Shown here: positions 25,356 to 34,767 of the stretch, in pieces | How positions within the stretch are numbered: position 1 is the stretch's first letter | How the letters are laid out: every line of letters begins with the position of its first letter | Assembly: GCF_003583765.1 (NCBI RefSeq) | Contig: NZ_QXQA01000016.1 | Coordinates: 87,504 to 151,503, forward strand | Length of the DNA stretch: 64,000 bases | Reading direction: 5' to 3' | Origin: Paenibacillus nanensis | GTDB taxonomy: Bacteria; Bacillota; Bacilli; Paenibacillales; Paenibacillaceae | Notes under the pieces: generated by a model | Seen by the model: the letters and a program-made list of their open reading frames with translations, nothing else | Databases searched by the model: none | What the model was told of the DNA's origin: nothing | Position numbers and translations under genes: made by a program

Positions 25356-27101
25356 CTACCGCCCCGGAATGCGGATCGTGACGCTGGTGCCGATGCCGAG
25401 GCGGCTGTAAATTGAAACGCCGTATGAGTCGCCGTACAGCAGCTTGATCCGGTTGTCCACGTTGCGGATGCCGTAGCCGGACAGCTTGTCGCCGCTTTGC
25501 GGCAGCTCCGGCCCGCTCGCCATTCGCATGCCCATGCCGTCGTCGACGACGGAGAGCACGATGTCCTGGCGGTCGCGGCGAGCCCGGATCATAATGTTGA
25601 TGCCCACCTCATGGTCCCAGATCGCGTGGTTAATACAGTTTTCCACGAACGGCTGCAGCGTCAGCTTCACAATCGGGCAGGGCAGGACGGACTCGTCGAT
25701 GTCGTAATGGACTCGAAGCAAATTAGCGAACCGCACCTGCTGGATCGAGACGTAATATTGGGTCAGCTGAATTTCTTCGTGGATGGACAAGGTGTTTTTC
25801 CCTTTGTTCAGCGATATCCGGTAAAACTTGGCGAGATCGGTGACCATCTTGTTCATGCGCGGATCCGCGTTGCGGATCGCCAGCGACGAGATGGAGGCGA
25901 GCGAGTTGTACAAGAAGTGGGGGTTGATCTGCGCTTGCAGGACGTTCAGCTCCGCTTCCCGCTTGTCGATCTCCTTCTTATACACATCCGAGATCAGCGT
26001 GCTGAGCCGCTGGGCTAGCCGGCGCAGCGCGTTGCCGACCTGCCCGATCTCATCGCGTCCAAGCGGCCGGATATCCCCTAGCTCAAATTCCTCCTTTTCG
26101 ATCCGCCGCATCAGACCGACCAGCGACTCGATTCGTTTCGTGAACAGCCGGGCGGCGATATAAATCAGCAGCGCCATGACCGCCATGCTGGCGAGCGCAT
26201 AAGTAAGGATACGCTTAGCGGCCAGATTCGCCTTGGTCAAGAAGCTGCCGTAGGGAATCAATGACACGCTTTTCCACCCGAACTTGGTCGTATTGTAGAC
26301 GACAAGGACGCGCTCCCCGTTATAGAGGCTGTCGAACTGGCCCTCCGCCTGATCCGGCAGCGCGCCGGGAATCGGAATCGGCCGGTTCAGCAGCTGCTTG
26401 TCTCTGGCGGACATGACCGTTCCCTGCTCGTTCACGATGAGCACCGTCTTGTCCATCGACTCTTTCTCCATTAGCCGGAAGATGTCCGACTCCAGAATGT
26501 TGATCGTCAGCACGCCGTAAGGATTGTTCATGCTGTTAATATTCAGCATCCGGGTCAGGGTGAAGACCGCCGGCTGATCCGGCTCGGAAGGGGTGGTGAC
26601 GAAGCGGACGTTGCCGTAGCTGCCGCTCAGCGATTCATAAGCAAGCGATTCGCGAAAGCGGTTGTCAAGGCGTTTGATGTACATATCGTCTACGGGCAGC
26701 GTCTCGTTCGTGCGGTAAATCGTCATCGAATCGATGTCCGGATTCGTTGTCAGCATGTTCGTGAAGGCATTGTTAATGTATTTGTACGCGTCGACGAACA
26801 GGGAAGGATCCTTCGAATAATCGTTCGTCAGGTAGGCGCGCAGCGTGCTGTCCAAATATAAGGTAGCGGACAGCTTCGTGTAGGTGTCCAGCTTATTTTC
26901 GAGGTTCGTGTTAATTTGGGCGACGCTGGACTTTGTGCTTGCGACCATCTGCGAAGACAGCTCGCCGCGGATTGTCGTATACGAATACAGGACGAAGAAA
27001 AGGAGCGGAAGAATGCCGCCCAGCAAAAAGATGACGAACAGCTTCTCGCGCAGCCGCCAATTGTAAAAAGGCTTCACAAGCCAACCGAATACGGTGCCCA
27101 T
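25356..27101 (-). CDS. YesM-type sensor histidine kinase
   Basis: A 581-residue membrane kinase of the carbohydrate-sensing YesM class. A first helix near residues 20-42 and a second near 295-315 bracket an extracellular Cache-type sensor; HAMP follows, then a dimerisation domain with the phospho-acceptor His at about residue 395 (QINPHFLYNSLASISS), and an ATPase domain with DDGMGM and GYGIRNVDNRI. It is encoded 19 nt behind its AraC-type regulator. With the ABC transporter genes next door it probably senses a glycan or its breakdown product outside the cell. No terminator separates it from array A, so its mRNA may extend into the array. Confidence 0.92.
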   Translation of the reverse strand: MGTVFGWLVKPFYNWRLREKLFVIFLLGGILPLLFFVLYSYTTIRGELSSQMVASTKSSVAQINTNLENKLDTYTKLSATLYLDSTLRAYLTNDYSKDPSLFVDAYKYINNAFTNMLTTNPDIDSMTIYRTNETLPVDDMYIKRLDNRFRESLAYESLSGSYGNVRFVTTPSEPDQPAVFTLTRMLNINSMNNPYGVLTINILESDIFRLMEKESMDKTVLIVNEQGTVMSARDKQLLNRPIPIPGALPDQAEGQFDSLYNGERVLVVYNTTKFGWKSVSLIPYGSFLTKANLAAKRILTYALASMAVMALLIYIAARLFTKRIESLVGLMRRIEKEEFELGDIRPLGRDEIGQVGNALRRLAQRLSTLISDVYKKEIDKREAELNVLQAQINPHFLYNSLASISSLAIRNADPRMNKMVTDLAKFYRISLNKGKNTLSIHEEIQLTQYYVSIQQVRFANLLRVHYDIDESVLPCPIVKLTLQPFVENCINHAIWDHEVGINIMIRARRDRQDIVLSVVDDGMGMRMASGPELPQSGDKLSGYGIRNVDNRIKLLYGDSYGVSIYSRLGIGTSVTIRIPGR

Positions 27102-27120
27102 TTGTCGACCTCACTCCCGG

Positions 27121-28758
27121 CTAAAGATGCAGCTTGCGGTATTCGTTCGGCGTGCTCCCTTTATGCTTCTGGAAGACGGAGCAGAAGTACGAGACGTTCT
27201 CGTAGCCTACGCGATGGGCGATTTCCCGGACCTTCAAGCTCCTGTCCCGCAGCAGCTCGGAGGCGTGGTTCATCCGGATGCGGGTCAAATAATCGAGTAT
27301 CGTCTCGCCCGTCTTCTCCTTAAATATCGTCCTCACGTAATTCGGCGACAGATAGACTTCCTTCGCGATATCTTCCACCGTGACCGGCAGGTGGTACTTC
27401 TCATCCAGCAGCTTCGCGATTTGGCTTGCCACCGTTTGGTTCCGGTCCTGCTCCCGGTCGCCCGCCGCCCGCAGAAGCTCCATACAGAAACGAAGCGTGT
27501 AAGCATGGTAATGAGCTAGAGAGGGCATGGAGGATAGCTCCCGCCAATGATCGGCGAGCAGGTGGCCGCGCTCCGGTCCCGCAAGCAGCGACGCGAAATG
27601 CTGCTCCAGCGTAGTCAGCAGCTGGATAACGCCGCGAAGGACGGAGCGGCGCTCCATCCGTCTATTCCGCAAGCCTGAAAACCAGTCGGCGAGAAGATGC
27701 TCGGCTCGTTCCGTATCGTGAGATTGAATGGCGGAGATGAGACCCGCGGAAGCAGGCTCCGCCCCCGGATCGGAGACGGATGTTTCCTTCAGCATGCCGG
27801 GAACGATGACTGCGCCGGTCTGGCGGTACCATTTCTCCTCGTTGCAGCGCTGGGAGTCCTCGAACGCCTCCTTCAACAGGCGGTAGCCTCTGTACGGGCC
27901 TGATAGCCCGACCGTCGCTTCCACCGCCTGCCCCAGTTCAGCAAGCAGTTCCTCGCGAAGCAGCTCCCAATAGGCCGAATCGGTCTGCTGCGTCTTCCCT
28001 TGGAACAGGATGAATAACGTATTGATTCCGGTTTCCAGCACGACCTGAGCGTCCAGCCTTTGCGCGAGGATCGGACGCAGCAGCTCCGCCGCCCGCGCGG
28101 CAATATCGGAGCCAGAGCTGGAACCGGAGACGGAGCCGGGGCCCGAGGCGGAAGGCATGCCGCCGGCTTCCTGACGTCCTCCGAAAGCCGGCGGCTCGAA
28201 CGTCCAATAAGCCGCGCTGTAAGGCTGCCCGGCGGAGAAGCCGTCTGCCCGCATCTCCCATTGCCGAATCCACTCCAATTGGCGCTCCGGATTCGGCTCC
28301 CGGACGATGCGAAGAAGCAGCTTCTCGAGCAGCCATCCGCCGCCGGCGGACGCGAGCTGCTCATCCTCGCATTTCTTCTTCACTTTGTAGAGCAGCGCGA
28401 GCAGCTCCTCCATGTCGATCGGCTTCAGGACGTAACCCGCCGCTTCAATCTGCAGGGCGGACTTTATATATTGGAATTCGTTATGGCCGCTCAAATAAAT
28501 GATTTTGACGCTTTTGTCGGCTTGCTTCGCCCTGCGCCCGAATTCGAGACCGTCCATGATCGGCATGCGCACATCCGTCACGATGATGTCGGGCTTCAGC
28601 TCCTTCATCTTGCCGAGCGCTTCCTTCCCGTTGCGCGCCGTGCCCGCAATCCGAAAGCCGGCCTGCTCCCAAGGCACGTAGTGTTCCATCGTCTCCAGTT
28701 CTATCGATTCGTCGTCCACCAGCAGCACGCTGTACATATCGGCACCCGCTTTCGTCAT
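27121..28758 (-). CDS. YesN-type AraC family response regulator
   Basis: A 545-residue regulator with an N-terminal receiver (acidic DDE near 15-17, phospho-acceptor Asp about 62 in IIVTDVRMP, Lys in VLKPI), a long central region of about 300 residues and a C-terminal AraC DNA-binding domain with two helix-turn-helix motifs (VEDIAKEVYLSPNYVRTIFKEKTG; VREIAHRVGYENVSYFCSVFQKHKG). It is the partner of the kinase that follows. The start may be ATG 28758 or the internal ATG 28737 (MYSVLLVDDE); neither has a strong site. It is divergent from the permease genes, its likely targets. Confidence 0.9.
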   Translation of the reverse strand: MTKAGADMYSVLLVDDESIELETMEHYVPWEQAGFRIAGTARNGKEALGKMKELKPDIIVTDVRMPIMDGLEFGRRAKQADKSVKIIYLSGHNEFQYIKSALQIEAAGYVLKPIDMEELLALLYKVKKKCEDEQLASAGGGWLLEKLLLRIVREPNPERQLEWIRQWEMRADGFSAGQPYSAAYWTFEPPAFGGRQEAGGMPSASGPGSVSGSSSGSDIAARAAELLRPILAQRLDAQVVLETGINTLFILFQGKTQQTDSAYWELLREELLAELGQAVEATVGLSGPYRGYRLLKEAFEDSQRCNEEKWYRQTGAVIVPGMLKETSVSDPGAEPASAGLISAIQSHDTERAEHLLADWFSGLRNRRMERRSVLRGVIQLLTTLEQHFASLLAGPERGHLLADHWRELSSMPSLAHYHAYTLRFCMELLRAAGDREQDRNQTVASQIAKLLDEKYHLPVTVEDIAKEVYLSPNYVRTIFKEKTGETILDYLTRIRMNHASELLRDRSLKVREIAHRVGYENVSYFCSVFQKHKGSTPNEYRKLHL

Positions 28759-28773
28759 CCGTCTAGATAAGAA

Positions 28774-28788
28774 TTAAAGCGTTTTCTT
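28774..28788. promoter_or_regulatory. weak cre-like sequence in the yesN/permease divergent region
   Basis: TTAAAGCGTTTTCTT resembles a cre box with two mismatches and sits just ahead of the YesN-type start on the minus strand. The 190-bp gap up to the permease gene must hold both promoters; I see no other clear element in it. Confidence 0.3.
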
Positions 28789-28949
28789 TTAAGTTTAACG
28801 GCAATGCCGTTATTCAACAATGCAGGGTTTGGAAGTGTGTTCATTTCGATTATGAATCGGTAATTTCGGATATATCGAGGGGGGTTCCGCAGGCCTATAA
28901 TGAGAACACGAGCAAGGCAAGCTAGAGTTCATCCATAGGGGGGCACACG

Positions 28950-29933
28950 ATGATCATAAGACCGAAAGCGCAGCCCGGGGCAAGCGGGCATCCGGCCATT
29001 CGCGCATCGAAAGCCGGCCTGATGGTGAGGCTGAAGGAGCAAAGGCTGCTGTACGTGCTGATGCTTCCCGCTATCGCCGCCACCTTGCTGTTCTCCTACG
29101 TGCCGATGTTCGGCTTGTACATGGCGTTCATCAATTATTCGCCGGGAGGCGGAGCGTTCTTCCGGCAATTCTTCACGACGGAGTTCGTGGGGCTGCAGTG
29201 GTTCGAATATTTCTTCACGAATGGCGACTTCGTCCGGATCATGCGCAATACGCTCGCCCAGAGCTTTCTCTCGCTGCTGTTCGGTTTCCCGCTGCCGATC
29301 ATCCTGGCGCTGATGATTAATGAAATGCGCAACGGCTGGTTTAAGCGGACGTTCCAAACGGTTTCTTACATGCCGCATTTCATTTCGTGGGTTATAGCAG
29401 CGAACATCATCATTACGATGCTTTCTTCGGGCGGCGTCATCAACAACATCTTGACGGGCCTTGGCATCGTCGACGAGCCGATCGCGTTCATGCAGAAGGG
29501 GCCGCTGTTCTGGTGGATCATCGCGCTCGGGAACGCGTGGAAGGACATGGGCTTTAACGCGATCATGTATTTGGCCGCAATATCCGCAATCAATCCCGAG
29601 CTGTATGAGGTGGCGAAGGTGGATGGAGCGAGCCGGCTGAAGCAGATGCTGCATATTACGCTGCCTTCGATCAAGCCGACCATCATTATTCTTGCCATTC
29701 TCGCGGTCGGCGGCATTTTGAACGCGGGCTTCGACCAGCAATATTTGCTCCAAAACAACACGGTGATGGAATATGCCGAAGTCATCGATACGTACACGTA
29801 CAAATACGGCCTGCAGAACGGGATGTTCTCATATGGCGCAGCTGTCGGCCTATTCAAATCGGCTGTCGCGTTCATCCTCGTCATTACGGTGAACCAGATG
29901 GCCAAGCGGATGGAAGAACAATCGCTATTCTAG
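28950..29933 (+). CDS. ABC transporter permease (LplB-like)
   Basis: A 327-residue inner-membrane permease of the LplB family, first of a pair. After about 25 residues of polar N-terminus come six hydrophobic segments and the cytoplasmic EAA loop (EVAKVDGASRLKQMLHITLPSIKP, near residue 215), which docks the ATPase. AGGGGGGC precedes the ATG. It forms the transport path with the next gene product and the binding lipoprotein. No ATPase gene is present; such importers commonly use a shared MsmX-type ATPase encoded elsewhere. Confidence 0.93.
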   Translation: MIIRPKAQPGASGHPAIRASKAGLMVRLKEQRLLYVLMLPAIAATLLFSYVPMFGLYMAFINYSPGGGAFFRQFFTTEFVGLQWFEYFFTNGDFVRIMRNTLAQSFLSLLFGFPLPIILALMINEMRNGWFKRTFQTVSYMPHFISWVIAANIIITMLSSGGVINNILTGLGIVDEPIAFMQKGPLFWWIIALGNAWKDMGFNAIMYLAAISAINPELYEVAKVDGASRLKQMLHITLPSIKPTIIILAILAVGGILNAGFDQQYLLQNNTVMEYAEVIDTYTYKYGLQNGMFSYGAAVGLFKSAVAFILVITVNQMAKRMEEQSLF

Positions 29934-29956
29934 CGGAAGGGAAGAGGGGAAGCCGA

Positions 29957-30844
29957 ATGGTACGAGACAAAAAAGATGTTCTCTTTATGACCTTCGTGTA
30001 CGCGTTCATCGTTGCGGTATTCATCATTACGTTCTACCCGTTCTGGAACGTCTTCATCATCTCGCTTAACAGCGCGGAGGACACGCTGCGAGGAAATCTT
30101 TACTTATGGCCGCGGGAGTTCAGTCTCGCGAGCTACGCGCAAATATTGAGCGACAGCGAGATATGGACGGCGATTCGGGTGACGGTGCTTCGGACCATTA
30201 TCGGCACGCCGCTTGCGGTGCTTACGATCAGCATGCTGGCGTATTCGCTCAGCAAGAAGGAACTGGTAGCGGGACGATTCTGGACGCTGTATTTCGTCTT
30301 CACAATGTATTTCGGCGGGGGGCTTATCCCGTACTACATGGTGCTCAAAAGCTACAACCTGATCGATAACTTTATGGTGTTCGTCGTGCCCGGCCTCATG
30401 AACGTGTTCTACATGATTATCGTCCGAACGTTCATTCAAGGCTTGCCGCAGGAGCTGGACGAATCGGCGAAGATGGACGGCGCGAATTACATGCACATTT
30501 TCTTCCGCATCATTCTGCCGCTTACGACGCCTGTGCTTGCCACCATCGGCTTGTTCACGGCGATCGGCCACTGGAACTCTTGGTTCGATTCGTATGTGTT
30601 CACGTATAAGCCGGAGCTGAAGACGCTGCAGGCGGTGCTGGTGAAAATATTGAACCAATACCAGACGGGCTCCATGGTCAGCGAAGCGCAGCAAATGGCG
30701 AACTCCGCGAAGCGTTTGGCCGTTTCCCCGGACACGATCCGGATGGCGGCGACGATGGTGGCGACGCTGCCGATCATCATGGTGTACCCGTTCCTGCAGA
30801 GGTATTTCGTGAAAGGGATGACGCTCGGCGCGGTCAAAAGTTAA
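29957..30844 (+). CDS. ABC transporter permease (YtcP-like)
   Basis: A 295-residue second permease of the carbohydrate ABC importer, with about six membrane segments and the EAA loop ELDESAKMDGANYMHIFFRIILPLTTP near residue 165. It starts 23 nt after the LplB-like gene with GGGAAGCCGA-type spacing. Members of this CUT1 branch import oligosaccharides. Position in the cluster suggests the sugar released by the secreted glycosidase. Confidence 0.92.
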   Translation: MVRDKKDVLFMTFVYAFIVAVFIITFYPFWNVFIISLNSAEDTLRGNLYLWPREFSLASYAQILSDSEIWTAIRVTVLRTIIGTPLAVLTISMLAYSLSKKELVAGRFWTLYFVFTMYFGGGLIPYYMVLKSYNLIDNFMVFVVPGLMNVFYMIIVRTFIQGLPQELDESAKMDGANYMHIFFRIILPLTTPVLATIGLFTAIGHWNSWFDSYVFTYKPELKTLQAVLVKILNQYQTGSMVSEAQQMANSAKRLAVSPDTIRMAATMVATLPIIMVYPFLQRYFVKGMTLGAVKS

Positions 30845-30903
30845 GGTTGATCGCGCGGGGCTGCCATATTAGCATGAACATAACGATTAGAGGGGGATTA
30901 CGT

Positions 30904-32538
30904 ATGCAAGCGAAAAAATGGTTTACGCTTCTGCTTTCGGTCATTATGCTGCTGTCCTTATTATCCGCTTGTTCGTCCGGCAACAACGGCGGGAACGATT
31001 CTGCCAACAGCGGCGGACAGACGAACGGCGGCGCGGAAGGAGAGGGGCAGGCTCCGGGCACGGAGCCGATCACGATTACGTTTTTCGATAAAAATACGGG
31101 AGACAAATTCGACAACGCTGTAGCGCAGGAAATTACGAAGCGGACCGGCGTTACGATCGAAATTCAGCAGCCGACGGGCAACCCGACCGAGAAGCTGAAC
31201 CTGATGCTGGCAAGCGACGACCTGCCGGACATGATTATGTTCGACCGTTCGAGCGACTTGGTGACGAAGTATATCGAAGCGGGCTCCATCATTCCGCTGG
31301 ACGATCTGATTGCCGAACACGGACCCGACGTCCAGACGATGTACGGCGATGTGCTGAACAAAACGCGTCATCGGGACGGCAAAAACTACTATCTCTCCAA
31401 CTGGTACGGACTTGAGCACGAGCCGGTGTTCGGCTTCAATATGCGCAAGGATATTCTGAAGGAGCTGGCGCCGGATAAAGCGGAGGGCGGCGTTCCGTTC
31501 ACGCAATCCGAATTCAAGCAGCTGCTGATGGATTTCAAAGCGAAATATCCGCAAATCGACGGCAAAGATACGATCGCGCTGACGATGGACGGCGAAAATT
31601 TCGGCGGCACGATGGGGACGTTCAAAGGCATGTTCGGGCTGAAGAACTACTACGAGCATGACGGCGTCCTGCAGTACGATGTGAAGGATCCGAAGTACAA
31701 AGAGATGATCCTGTACATGAACGACCTGTTCCGCTCCGGCCTCATGGATACGGAATGGGCGATCAATAAACGCCAAATCTGGGAGCAAAAAATCGCGACC
31801 GGCACCATCTTCGCTTCGACCGGCGCCTATTGGGACCTCGGCAACTCCAACACGATATTGAAAAAAGACCGCGGCGAAGAGTCGCAGCTGTTCGCCTACA
31901 AGGTCGTCGCCGACGGCGTCGATCCGTCGAAGACAACATATGGCGGACGCAGCTCGCTTGGCTGGGACGCGATTGCCATTACGAAGAAGAACAAAGATCC
32001 GGAGCGTACGATGCAGTTCATTAACTTCCTAGCAAGCGAAGAAGGCCAGTATCTGCTCATGTGGGGCATCGAAGGCACGCACTGGGATATGAAGGACGGC
32101 AAGCACGTGCCGCGTCCGGAGGTGCTGCAGGGCTTCAAGGACGACTGGACGAACTACACGAAGCAAACGGGCATCCGCAAGTGGACGTGGTTCATCAAGA
32201 ACGGGCCGGGCGCAGACGGCACGCCGTACGACCTGCCGGGCCGTTACGAACGCTCGCCGATCGACCAGATGGCGATCAAAAACTTGTCCGACTCCGTCTT
32301 CGACACCGCCATCTATGACGGACTTGGGCCGGCAGGCGGAACGCCGGAGGCGCTCAGCGAGCAGAAGATCAGCGATATTACGAAGCAGGCAATCACGAAA
32401 GCGATTATGGCTCCTACCGCGGAGGAGGCAAGCGCGCTCTTCGATAAAATGCTGGCCGATATGAAAGCCGCGGGCGACGAGAAGGTCGAGAAGATCTACA
32501 CCGAAAACTACAACGCGCGCAAAGAGCTGTGGCAATAG
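30904..32538 (+). CDS. carbohydrate ABC transporter substrate-binding lipoprotein
   Basis: A 544-residue extracellular solute-binding protein of the large LipO type that travels with LplB/YtcP permeases. The signal peptide ends in the lipobox LLSACS (Cys about 22), so it is membrane-anchored, and a Gly/Asn-rich linker (residues about 24-50) precedes the binding domain. The ATG at 30904 has AGAGGGGGATT in front and is preferred to upstream TTG choices. Its ligand is unknown; the flanking glycosidases suggest a galactose- or GalNAc-containing oligosaccharide. Confidence 0.9.
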   Translation: MQAKKWFTLLLSVIMLLSLLSACSSGNNGGNDSANSGGQTNGGAEGEGQAPGTEPITITFFDKNTGDKFDNAVAQEITKRTGVTIEIQQPTGNPTEKLNLMLASDDLPDMIMFDRSSDLVTKYIEAGSIIPLDDLIAEHGPDVQTMYGDVLNKTRHRDGKNYYLSNWYGLEHEPVFGFNMRKDILKELAPDKAEGGVPFTQSEFKQLLMDFKAKYPQIDGKDTIALTMDGENFGGTMGTFKGMFGLKNYYEHDGVLQYDVKDPKYKEMILYMNDLFRSGLMDTEWAINKRQIWEQKIATGTIFASTGAYWDLGNSNTILKKDRGEESQLFAYKVVADGVDPSKTTYGGRSSLGWDAIAITKKNKDPERTMQFINFLASEEGQYLLMWGIEGTHWDMKDGKHVPRPEVLQGFKDDWTNYTKQTGIRKWTWFIKNGPGADGTPYDLPGRYERSPIDQMAIKNLSDSVFDTAIYDGLGPAGGTPEALSEQKISDITKQAITKAIMAPTAEEASALFDKMLADMKAAGDEKVEKIYTENYNARKELWQ

Positions 32539-32582
32539 GATGAGGGCATAGCTTCATAGGGTCAACGAGAGGGGGACCGGGG

Positions 32583-32610
32583 AAGGCCAGCATTGCTGGC
32601 CTTTCTCTCT
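32583..32610 (+). terminator. stem-loop between the binding protein and intracellular glycosidase genes
   Basis: AAGGCCAGC pairs with GCTGGCCTT around ATT and is followed by TCTCTCT. It is probably a partial terminator or an mRNA-stabilising hairpin that lowers expression of the glycosidase relative to the binding protein. Confidence 0.6.
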
Positions 32611-32650
32611 GAACAGGCATTTTACACTGCAGAAAAGGGAGAGAGGGTTC

Positions 32651-34705
32651 ATGGCGACGATGAGGGGAGCAATCAAGCTGGAGAGCGGGGAGGGAACGTT
32701 CTCGGCAGATAATGGTTTCATAAGGGTGACGGCGAACCTGGCGGAAGGAACGCTGGACTTCGTATGGAAGGATGGCCAAGCAATGAACGGTCTGTACGCG
32801 GAGGCGCGGTTCGGCTTCGAAGTGCTAAGGACTAGCTGCTATCCCGCGCATGGCGTGTCCGAAGCGTCGGCGGCGGCGATCCGGGACCCGTTCGGAGCGG
32901 GAATCGTATTTGTGTTCGAGCATAAGGGGCTTGCGGGAAGACCGGACCTGAAGCAGCGAATCCGTCTATACGAAGGGCAGCCATACGCGCTCGTCGAGCT
33001 GGAAGCGGCGCATGATACGGAATGGGAGACGAACGAGCTGACGCCGCTCGCCGCCTATTTGAACGACGGCGCCGTCTTCGATTTCGGCGACGGCTCCAAA
33101 GAAGAGATTCGGTCGCTGTTCATCCCTTACGACAATGACAAATGGGTGCGCTTCGGCTCCCATCCGAACCCGGGCAGCGTGCGCAGCTACGAGGTGACGG
33201 CGGTGTACCGGACGGAATCGCGCCGCGGCTTCGTGATCGGATCGGTGACGCACGATACGTGGAAGACCGCCATCGAAGTGGAAGGGACGTTCCGCGAAGC
33301 GGTCGGCCGGCTTCGCGTCGCGGCGGGCGCGGCCGATCTGCAGACGCGCGATACCATGCCGCATGGCACGCTTAAGGGGAAGGCAATTGCTTCTCCGGTT
33401 ATTTTCGTCGGGGCATACGAGGACTACCGGGATGGCATGGAGGCGTACGGGCAGGCTAACGCCCTGATTCAGCCGGCGCTTCCTTGGCCCGGAGGGGTCC
33501 CGATGGGCTGGAACAGCTGGTCGGCAGTCATGGCCAAGCTGAATTACGAGGTGTATACGCATACGTCGGATTTTTTTGCGGCTGAACTGCAGGGGAACGG
33601 CTTTGCCGATGAGGAGGGCAGCTTATACGTCAATTTCGACGCGTTCTCGGACAATTTGACGGTGGAGCAGCTGAAGGACGCGGTCGCGCGGGTGAAGGCG
33701 AACGGCCAGAAGCCGGGCACGTATTATACGCCTTTCGCGTTTTGGGGAAGCAACCCGGATACCCCGATCGAAGGGACGGACGGCAAGGTGCTTTACCGGG
33801 ACATTCTGCTGAAGGACGCGGCGGGCCGGCCGCTGCCGAAGCTGGACGGCGCGTTCCCGATCGATCCTTCCCATCCGGAGGCGATCGCGCGTATTATGCG
33901 CAAGCTGGACGATGTCGCAGCGTCGGGCTTCGATTATTTGAAGATGGACTTCCTGGCGCACGGCGCCATGGAGGGACAGCATTTCGATCCGTCCGTCCGT
34001 ACGGGGATTCAGGCGTACAACCGCGGAATGGCCGCGATCGCGGAGGCGCTTCGTCCGGAACGGCTCGGCCGCCCGTTCCTGATCAATCTGTCGATCGCGC
34101 CGCTGTTCCCGCACGGCTACGCGCACAGCCGGCGCATCTCCTGCGACGCGTTCGGCACGATTGACGACACCGAGTACATGCTGAACGCGGTAACGTACGG
34201 ATGGTGGATCAGCGGCAATCTATACCGGTTCAACGATCCGGATCATGTCGTGCTCTACAAAAGCGACAACCAGAGGGCCACGACCGAGCACGAGGGACGC
34301 AGCCGCCTGAACGCGGGCGTTATCGCAGGCACGTCGCTGCTGCTCGGCGACGATTACCGGATGGAGGAAGCGGCAAGGCGCGCGAAGGCCTGGATGACGA
34401 ACGACACCGTCATGTCGCTTGCCCGGCGGGGCGAATCGTTCCGTCCTGTCGAAGGCGGAAGCGGCACCGGCGGCGAGGACCTGTTCGCGCTGGAGGGTGA
34501 CGGTGGCCTATATATCGCCGTCTTTAATTTCAGCGTCTCCTCCGCAAAGACGAAAACCATCGCATTCTCCAGGCTTGGCCTTGCGAAGGCGCAGTCCGTC
34601 CGCGACTTATGGACAGGGGAAGAATCGGCGCTTGATGACGGCGCGCCGGAATTTGCGGTCCATCTGGAGCCGGGAGAATCCAAACTGTTATTCCTTAGCA
34701 GCTAG
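32651..34705 (+). CDS. intracellular clan GH-D (GH27/GH36-like) glycoside hydrolase
   Basis: A 684-residue protein without signal peptide, homologous to the catalytic region of the secreted enzyme at 21320. The catalytic signatures are GWNSWSAV, nucleophile motif YLKMDFLAHG (Asp about 433) and acid/base motif SRRISCD (Asp about 499). It probably cleaves the imported oligosaccharide inside the cell. GGGAGAGAGGG precedes the ATG. The similar motifs and spacing (61 and 66 residues between catalytic Asp residues) indicate a common origin by duplication. Confidence 0.86.
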   Translation: MATMRGAIKLESGEGTFSADNGFIRVTANLAEGTLDFVWKDGQAMNGLYAEARFGFEVLRTSCYPAHGVSEASAAAIRDPFGAGIVFVFEHKGLAGRPDLKQRIRLYEGQPYALVELEAAHDTEWETNELTPLAAYLNDGAVFDFGDGSKEEIRSLFIPYDNDKWVRFGSHPNPGSVRSYEVTAVYRTESRRGFVIGSVTHDTWKTAIEVEGTFREAVGRLRVAAGAADLQTRDTMPHGTLKGKAIASPVIFVGAYEDYRDGMEAYGQANALIQPALPWPGGVPMGWNSWSAVMAKLNYEVYTHTSDFFAAELQGNGFADEEGSLYVNFDAFSDNLTVEQLKDAVARVKANGQKPGTYYTPFAFWGSNPDTPIEGTDGKVLYRDILLKDAAGRPLPKLDGAFPIDPSHPEAIARIMRKLDDVAASGFDYLKMDFLAHGAMEGQHFDPSVRTGIQAYNRGMAAIAEALRPERLGRPFLINLSIAPLFPHGYAHSRRISCDAFGTIDDTEYMLNAVTYGWWISGNLYRFNDPDHVVLYKSDNQRATTEHEGRSRLNAGVIAGTSLLLGDDYRMEEAARRAKAWMTNDTVMSLARRGESFRPVEGGSGTGGEDLFALEGDGGLYIAVFNFSVSSAKTKTIAFSRLGLAKAQSVRDLWTGEESALDDGAPEFAVHLEPGESKLLFLSS

Positions 34706-34767
34706 TCAAGAGCAACCTTCTCTCCCTTCGAACGTCTATTAGGGAAACAGACCGTAGGGGGATGACT

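Noticed and set aside
24493..25381. Long open reading frames on both strands across array A (repeats such as RRSNGVFRHC or LQWRKTPLERR)
   Set aside because: The 51-bp unit is a multiple of three and lacks stops, so frames persist by arithmetic. They lack ribosome-binding sites and are shifted by the single 52-bp unit.
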